From Polaribacter sp. (GTDB lineage: Bacteria > Bacteroidota > Bacteroidia > Flavobacteriales > Flavobacteriaceae), in the NCBI GenBank assembly GCA_029245665.1, contig JAQWOW010000102.1, positions 1 to 9,835 on the forward strand: a DNA stretch of 9,835 nucleotides. Direction: 5' to 3'. How positions within the stretch are numbered: position 1 is the stretch's first letter; each line of letters begins with the position of its first letter. Below, one piece after another: positions 6,384 through 9,835 of the stretch. The position numbers and the translations under genes are program-made. The notes beneath the pieces were generated by a model. That model made no database searches, was not told where the DNA came from, and saw only the letters and a list, made by a program, of their open reading frames with translations.

Positions 6384-6501
6384 ATGAGCGAATAGCAACT
6401 TCTAATAATTTCGTCAGGCTTTTCGCACTCGCTTTTTCTTTTTTATTGATTTTATCAATAAAAGAAAAGAGCTCAAACAATTGCTTCAATCCCTCATGCA
6501 T
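6382..6501 (-). CDS. Possible small ORF of unknown function (39 codons)
   Basis: On the minus strand an ATG at 6499-6501 opens 39 codons ending in TAA at 6382-6384, immediately before the bidirectional hairpin. The product begins MHEGLKQLFELFSFIDKI and ends ASAKSLTKLLEVAIRS. It is Lys-rich and amphipathic-helix-like, without a signal peptide or cysteines. The stretch has visibly more G and C than the flanking intergenic DNA, and its stop sits on a terminator; both favour a real or formerly real gene. Against this, no ribosome binding site or TAnnTTTG box is evident, and an imperfect hairpin lies inside the reading frame. It may be a small protein, the tail of a decayed gene (the frame is open upstream of the ATG to a stop near 6580) or chance. 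I do not recognise the family. Confidence 0.3.
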   Translation of the reverse strand: MHEGLKQLFELFSFIDKINKKEKASAKSLTKLLEVAIRS

Positions 6502-6513
6502 GAAGATCTAATA

Positions 6514-6521
6514 TAATTTTG
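6514..6521 (+). promoter_or_regulatory. Possible -7 box for the DUF151-nupC unit
   Basis: TAATTTTG matches TAnnTTTG and resembles the etfB box. It is 122 nt before the DUF151 start, much farther than the 22-34 nt seen for the other genes, so it would imply a long leader. No closer exact match is present. Confidence 0.35.
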
Positions 6522-6643
6522 TATATTTTAATGAAATATCAATTTTAAGCTATTATTTTTATTAAATTGTGCCCTCTAAAAGACTATTAAAATATCAGTT
6601 TTAAAATTTTATTTTATTTCTTAGCAATAGGTACAAAAAATTT

Positions 6644-7252
6644 ATGAGTTTAATACAATTAAACATAAAAGGTATTTCTTACAGTCAGACTCAAAGTGGA
6701 GCTTACGCTTTGGTGTTAACTGAAATGGAGGGAAGCAGAACATTGCCAATTGTTATTGGAGCTTTTGAAGCACAATCCATAGCAATTGCTTTGGAAACTG
6801 AAATTAGACCACCAAGACCGCTAACGCATGATTTATTCAAAACTTTTTCAGACCGCTTCTCAATATCGGTAACAGAAGTTGTTATTCATAAATTGGTAGA
6901 CGGTGTATTCTTTTCTAGTTTAATTTGTCAAAGAGATGGAGTAGAAGAAACAATAGATACGAGAACTTCAGACGCAATAGCAATTGCAGTTCGTTTTCAA
7001 GCACCAATTTATACCTATGAAAATATTTTAGAAAAAGCAGGGGTATTTCTTAAAATTGAAGAAGAATTTGGCATCAAAACTCCTTCAGAATCAGAAAAAG
7101 ATTCAACAGAATTAAAGAAATTAACAACAAAGAAAGAAACTTTTTCAGCCGTTTCTATAGAAGAGCTTCACAAACAATTAACCAAAGCAGTTACAGACGA
7201 AAAGTATGAGCTTGCTGCTAAAATTAGAGATGAAATAAGTAAACGCTCTTAA
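6644..7252 (+). CDS. Bifunctional nuclease family protein (DUF151) with C-terminal UVR motif
   Basis: A 202-residue, probably cytoplasmic protein. Residues 1-138 form a DUF151/BFN domain with LPIVIGAFEAQSIAIALE (34-51), PRPLTHDLF (57-65), a central strand pair around DGVFFSSL (86-93) and DTRTSDAIAIAVRF (105-118) before PIY. A charged linker (about 140-172) leads to a UVR (UvrB/UvrC) motif at 173-200, ELHKQLTKAVTDEKYELAAK followed by IRDEI, a helical hairpin used for protein-protein contact in UvrB/UvrC and Clp-related proteins. Plant BFN members are reported to have DNase and RNase activity; bacterial members are little characterised, so nuclease function is by family only. Its stop lies 19 bp before the nucleoside transporter, indicating co-transcription. 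The assigned ATG follows an A-rich leader, and the MSLIQLNIKG start matches the beginning of the domain. Confidence 0.9.
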   Translation: MSLIQLNIKGISYSQTQSGAYALVLTEMEGSRTLPIVIGAFEAQSIAIALETEIRPPRPLTHDLFKTFSDRFSISVTEVVIHKLVDGVFFSSLICQRDGVEETIDTRTSDAIAIAVRFQAPIYTYENILEKAGVFLKIEEEFGIKTPSESEKDSTELKKLTTKKETFSAVSIEELHKQLTKAVTDEKYELAAKIRDEISKRS

Positions 7253-7271
7253 TCCTTATACATTATATCTT

Positions 7272-8675
7272 ATGAAAAAAATAGGTAGTGTTATTTTATG
7301 TTTATTTACTGTTTCAATTTTTTCTCAAAATACAGAAACAGTTTCACTTGTTACCGAAATTTTACCAAGCCAAGGGTTTTCTCTCAGAAGTTTATGGAGA
7401 GGGGTATTAGGAATGGTTGCTTTAATTTTGATTGCCTTTTTCTTTAGTGCTAATAAAAAAGCAATCGATTGGAAAAAGGTTGCGATTGGTCTTTCTATTC
7501 AGTTATTAATTGCTGTTGGAGTCCTGAAAATTGAATTCATTCAATCTATTTTTGAATTTATTGGTGAAGTTTTTATAGAAATATTAGCGTATACAAAAGC
7601 AGGAAGTGAATTTTTATTTGCAGGAATTGTTGGAGATATGAATAAATTTGGATACATATTCGCTTTTCAGGTGTTACCTACTATTATATTTTTTTCAGCC
7701 TTAACTTCTCTATTATTCTATCTTGGTATTATTCAAAAGGTTGTTAAAATTTTAGCGATAGGGTTGTCTAAATTTTTAGGAATTTCCGGTACGGAAAGTC
7801 TCTCTGTAGCAGGGAATATATTTTTAGGACAGACAGAAGCTCCGCTTTTGATAAAAGCATATCTAGAAAAAATGAACAAGTCAGAGATGCTGTTGGTTAT
7901 GGTTGGTGGTATGGCTACAGTTGCTGGTGCCGTATTAGCAGCTTACATCGGATTTTTAGGAGGTGGAGACAAAGCATTAGAATTAGTTTTTGCGAAACAT
8001 CTTTTAGCGGCTTCTGTAATGGCAGCTCCTGGAGCAATAGTAATTTCAAAGATTTTATATCCACAAACAGAAAAAGTAAATGCAGATGTTCGTGTTTCTC
8101 AAGAAACAATAGGTTCGAATATTTTAGATGCGATTGCAAATGGGACTACACAGGGTCTTCGTTTAGCAGTTAATGTAGGAGCAATGTTGTTAGTCTTTGT
8201 TGCAATTATAGCGATGTTAAATGGTATTTTAGGATGGGTTGGAGATATTACAACTTTAAATACCATCATTGCAGAAAACTCTGCTTATAAACTATTGTCA
8301 TTAGAATTTATTTTAGGATCTATTTTTGCACCATTAATGTGGTTAATAGGAGTTCCTACTCAAGATATTTCTATGATGGGCCAATTACTTGGAATAAAAT
8401 TAGCGGCAAGTGAATTTGTGGGTTATATCCAATTAGCAGAATTAAAAAATGTTGCCAACGTAACTCATCTAACCTTCAATAAATCAATTATTATGGCTAC
8501 CTATATGCTTTGTGGTTTCGCAAATTTTGCTTCTATAGGAATACAAATAGGAGGAATCGGTTCTTTGGCTCCTGGTCAACGTAAAGTTTTATCAGAATTT
8601 GGGATGAAAGCACTAATAGGGGGTACGATTGCTTCTCTAATGTCTGCAACAATAGCAGGTATGATTATTGGATAA
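7272..8675 (+). CDS. Concentrative nucleoside transporter, NupC/CNT family
   Basis: A 467-residue inner-membrane nucleoside symporter (H+ or Na+ coupled). The N-terminus MKKIGSVILCLFTVSIFSQ looks like a cleavable signal peptide before the first core helix (about 43-60). CNT substrate motifs are present. GQTEAP (186-191) matches Vibrio CNT Gln154-Thr155-Glu156, and CGFANFAS (414-421) gives Asn418 and Ser421, matching Asn368 and Ser371. The segment GIKLAASEFVGY (374-385) corresponds to the family motif (G/A)xKxxxNEFVA(Y/M/F). It keeps the binding Glu381 but has Ser for Asn and Gly for Ala. Repeated hydrophobic helices span 43-467 with two hairpin-like re-entrant regions. It is translated from the transcript of the preceding DUF151 gene and closed by a terminator. 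Substrate and coupling ion cannot be read from the sequence; thymidine or general nucleosides would suit the thyA neighbour. Confidence 0.93.
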   Translation: MKKIGSVILCLFTVSIFSQNTETVSLVTEILPSQGFSLRSLWRGVLGMVALILIAFFFSANKKAIDWKKVAIGLSIQLLIAVGVLKIEFIQSIFEFIGEVFIEILAYTKAGSEFLFAGIVGDMNKFGYIFAFQVLPTIIFFSALTSLLFYLGIIQKVVKILAIGLSKFLGISGTESLSVAGNIFLGQTEAPLLIKAYLEKMNKSEMLLVMVGGMATVAGAVLAAYIGFLGGGDKALELVFAKHLLAASVMAAPGAIVISKILYPQTEKVNADVRVSQETIGSNILDAIANGTTQGLRLAVNVGAMLLVFVAIIAMLNGILGWVGDITTLNTIIAENSAYKLLSLEFILGSIFAPLMWLIGVPTQDISMMGQLLGIKLAASEFVGYIQLAELKNVANVTHLTFNKSIIMATYMLCGFANFASIGIQIGGIGSLAPGQRKVLSEFGMKALIGGTIASLMSATIAGMIIG

Positions 8676-8688
8676 TTTTATATTTTTT

Positions 8689-8711
8689 GTTATCAAAAAA
8701 AAGTTGATAAC
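8689..8711. other. Short hairpin between nupC and the terminator
   Basis: GTTATCAA (8689-8696) pairs perfectly with TTGATAAC (8704-8711) around a 7-nt AAAAAAG loop, 13 nt after the transporter stop. It lacks a T tract, so it is not itself a good terminator. It could protect the mRNA 3' end or simply precede the true terminator. Confidence 0.5.
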
Positions 8712-8729
8712 TTTATAATATTAATATGG

Positions 8730-8760
8730 GCTTCAATATTATCAAATTGAAGCTTTTTTT
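8730..8760 (+). terminator. Rho-independent terminator of the DUF151-nupC unit
   Basis: GCTTCAAT (8730-8737) pairs with ATTGAAGC (8746-8753) around an 8-nt loop and is followed by seven T at 8754-8760. It lies 54 nt after the transporter stop. The T tract runs directly into the thyA -7 box. Confidence 0.85.
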
Positions 8761-8767
8761 ATTTTTG
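8760..8767 (+). promoter_or_regulatory. -7 promoter box for thyA
   Basis: TATTTTTG matches TAnnTTTG exactly and ends 22 nt before the thyA ATG. Its first base is the last T of the upstream terminator, so any -33 contact falls inside the terminator stem-loop. A purine-rich GAAAGAA at about 8780-8786 may help ribosome binding. Confidence 0.6.
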
Positions 8768-8789
8768 ATACTTAAGAAACGAAAGAATT

Positions 8790-9614
8790 ATGAAGCAATA
8801 CCACGATTTAGTTAACCATATTTTACAAAATGGAAACGAAAAAGGAGACAGAACAGGCACAGGAACAAAAAGTGTCTTTGGGTATCAAATGCGTTTTGAT
8901 TTAAGTGAAGGTTTTCCCATGGTTACTACAAAGAAATTGCATTTAAAATCTATTGTATACGAACTACTGTGGTTTATAAAAGGAGATACTAATATAAAGT
9001 ATTTACAGGAAAATGGTGTGAGAATTTGGAATGAATGGGCAGATGAAAATGGAGATCTTGGACCGGTATACGGTCATCAATGGCGAAATTGGAATAGTGA
9101 CGAAGTAGATCAATTAAAAGAAGTTATACATTCCTTAAAAAACAATCCCAATTCAAGAAGAATGTTGGTTTCTGCATGGAATCCCTCAGTGTTGCCAGAC
9201 ACCTCTGTCTCATTTACTGAAAATGTAGCCAACGGAAAAGCAGCTTTGCCTCCTTGTCATGCCTTTTTTCAATTTTATGTTGCAAATGGTAAATTATCTT
9301 GTCAATTATACCAAAGAAGTGCAGATGTTTTTTTAGGTGTCCCTTTTAACATCGCCTCTTATGCTTTATTTACAATGATGATTGCACAAGTGTGTGGTTA
9401 CGAAGCTGGAGAGTTTATCCATACTTTTGGAGATGCTCATATCTACAATAATCACAAAGAACAACTAGAATTGCAATTGTCTAGAGAAATAAGACCGCTC
9501 CCAAAAATGAAGATAAATCCAACTGTAAAAAGTATTTTTGAATTTGATTTTGATGACTTTGAATTGCTAGACTACAATCCACATCCACACATTAAAGGCA
9601 AAGTTGCAATATAA
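8790..9614 (+). CDS. thyA: Thymidylate synthase (ThyA type)
   Basis: A 274-residue cytoplasmic enzyme that methylates dUMP to dTMP using 5,10-methylene-THF and releases DHF. The N-terminal DRTGTGT (20-26) holds the phosphate-binding Arg21. The nucleophile is Cys156 in LPPCHAFFQFYV (153-164). CQLYQRSADVFLGVPFNIASY (171-191) gives the phosphate-binding Arg176 and the dUMP-specific Asn187. HIYNNH (217-222) continues the dUMP site, and the chain ends KVAI like other family members. It is 10 residues longer than the E. coli enzyme because about 13 extra residues lie between SAWN and the Cys loop (roughly 136-150), which seems common in Bacteroidota homologues. It has its own promoter box, and folA starts 150 bp downstream, giving a DHF-producing and DHF-reducing pair. 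Confidence 0.98.
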   Translation: MKQYHDLVNHILQNGNEKGDRTGTGTKSVFGYQMRFDLSEGFPMVTTKKLHLKSIVYELLWFIKGDTNIKYLQENGVRIWNEWADENGDLGPVYGHQWRNWNSDEVDQLKEVIHSLKNNPNSRRMLVSAWNPSVLPDTSVSFTENVANGKAALPPCHAFFQFYVANGKLSCQLYQRSADVFLGVPFNIASYALFTMMIAQVCGYEAGEFIHTFGDAHIYNNHKEQLELQLSREIRPLPKMKINPTVKSIFEFDFDDFELLDYNPHPHIKGKVAI

Positions 9615-9739
9615 ATAAACTCAAAAAACACACTTGTTTCTTTTCCATTGATTTTCAGGGTTTTTAGTCGGAACAGCTATATTCATATATTAATTGTTTT
9701 AAAACCCTTTAAAAACGTCAAATTTTCAGAGAATTACTT

Positions 9740-9747
9740 TAATTTTA
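9740..9747 (+). promoter_or_regulatory. Weak candidate -7 box for folA
   Basis: TAATTTTA differs from TAnnTTTG at the last base and lies 17 nt before the folA ATG. No terminator with a T tract was seen after thyA, so folA could instead be read through from thyA. Confidence 0.3.
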
Positions 9748-9764
9748 CTAAAATTTTATATTTT

Positions 9765-9835
9765 ATGATTACAATAATAGCTGCTATTGGAAGTAATAAT
9801 GAGCTTGGTAAAGACAACGACTTAATTTGGCATCT
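9765..9835 (+). CDS. folA: Dihydrofolate reductase, N-terminal fragment
   Basis: An ATG at 9765 opens a frame running off the window end after 23 complete codons. It reads MITIIAAIGSNNELGKDNDL and then IWH. This is the start of a DHFR: the first beta strand IIAAI, the N-E-L-G-K-D-N turn in place of the E. coli VIGMENAMPW segment, and the conserved Trp of the active-site Met20-type loop. The enzyme reduces DHF to THF with NADPH, regenerating the cofactor oxidised by the adjacent thymidylate synthase. The catalytic acidic residue lies beyond the window end, so activity cannot be assessed. Confidence 0.88.
   Translation, partial: MITIIAAIGSNNELGKDNDLIWH

Larger units (their letters stand above)
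6307..6643. other. 337-bp intergenic region between etfA and the DUF151 gene
   Basis: It holds four things. First, a small hairpin at 6311-6328 (ATTTGG/CCAAAT plus a wobble pair) directly after the etfA stop. Second, the strong terminator at 6344-6383. Third, a possible 39-codon minus-strand ORF (6382-6501), less AT-rich than its surroundings and containing a long imperfect hairpin at about 6431-6472. Fourth, a possible + strand -7 box at 6514-6521. The remaining stretch, 6522-6643, is extremely AT-rich and shows no further structure I can name; it could be the long leader of the DUF151 mRNA. Confidence 0.6.

Noticed and set aside
6431..6472. Hairpin as a second etfA terminator or REP-type repeat
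   Set aside because: The stem is imperfect with bulges, no second copy occurs in the window, and it lies beyond an already strong terminator.
7915..8139. 74-codon Leu/His-rich minus-strand frame
   Set aside because: Antisense to the transporter; composition reflects the complement of a hydrophobic coding sequence.
1..9835. Mobile element, defence system or CRISPR array
   Set aside because: All recognisable genes are core metabolism, and no direct repeat array, transposase or integrase motif, or att-like duplication was seen.

Overview
The window is an ordinary chromosomal segment of a Bacteroidota member, most likely a marine-type Flavobacteriaceae. The evidence is a strongly AT-rich composition, weak Shine-Dalgarno signals, recurrent TAnnTTTG-type -7 promoter boxes 20-35 nt before start codons, and protein sequences with flavobacterial character. 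I see no rRNA, tRNA, CRISPR array, insertion sequence or phage gene.

Left part (1-4310). The + strand opens with the C-terminal end of a gene that looks like ATP-dependent PEP carboxykinase. It converges on three minus-strand genes through a perfect 52-bp palindromic terminator. These genes are a membrane ion-pumping pyrophosphatase (hppA), a soluble family I pyrophosphatase (ppa) and a stand-alone pyruvate dehydrogenase E1 beta gene (pdhB). Each appears to be its own transcription unit, with its own -7 box and terminator. This part concerns PPi and pyruvate/PEP metabolism.

Middle (4311-6643). A 212-bp divergent promoter region separates pdhB from etfB-etfA, the two electron transfer flavoprotein subunits. 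It carries a perfect 36-bp palindrome just upstream of the etfB -7 box, which is a good operator candidate. A rho-independent terminator follows etfA. The next 337 bp holds a possible 39-codon minus-strand ORF, a long imperfect hairpin and a possible promoter.

Right part (6644-9835). A DUF151 bifunctional-nuclease protein with a C-terminal UVR motif is followed 19 bp later by a CNT-family nucleoside transporter. After a terminator come thymidylate synthase (thyA) and the start of dihydrofolate reductase (folA). ThyA consumes methylene-THF and makes DHF, and FolA regenerates THF. The nuclease-like protein and the nucleoside transporter would fit a nucleotide salvage theme.

I did not find a convincing undescribed system. 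The points most worth a second look are the relocated ion-gate glutamate in hppA, the palindrome at the etfB promoter, the Lys replacing a conserved flavin-contacting Arg in EtfA, and the small unassigned ORF after etfA.
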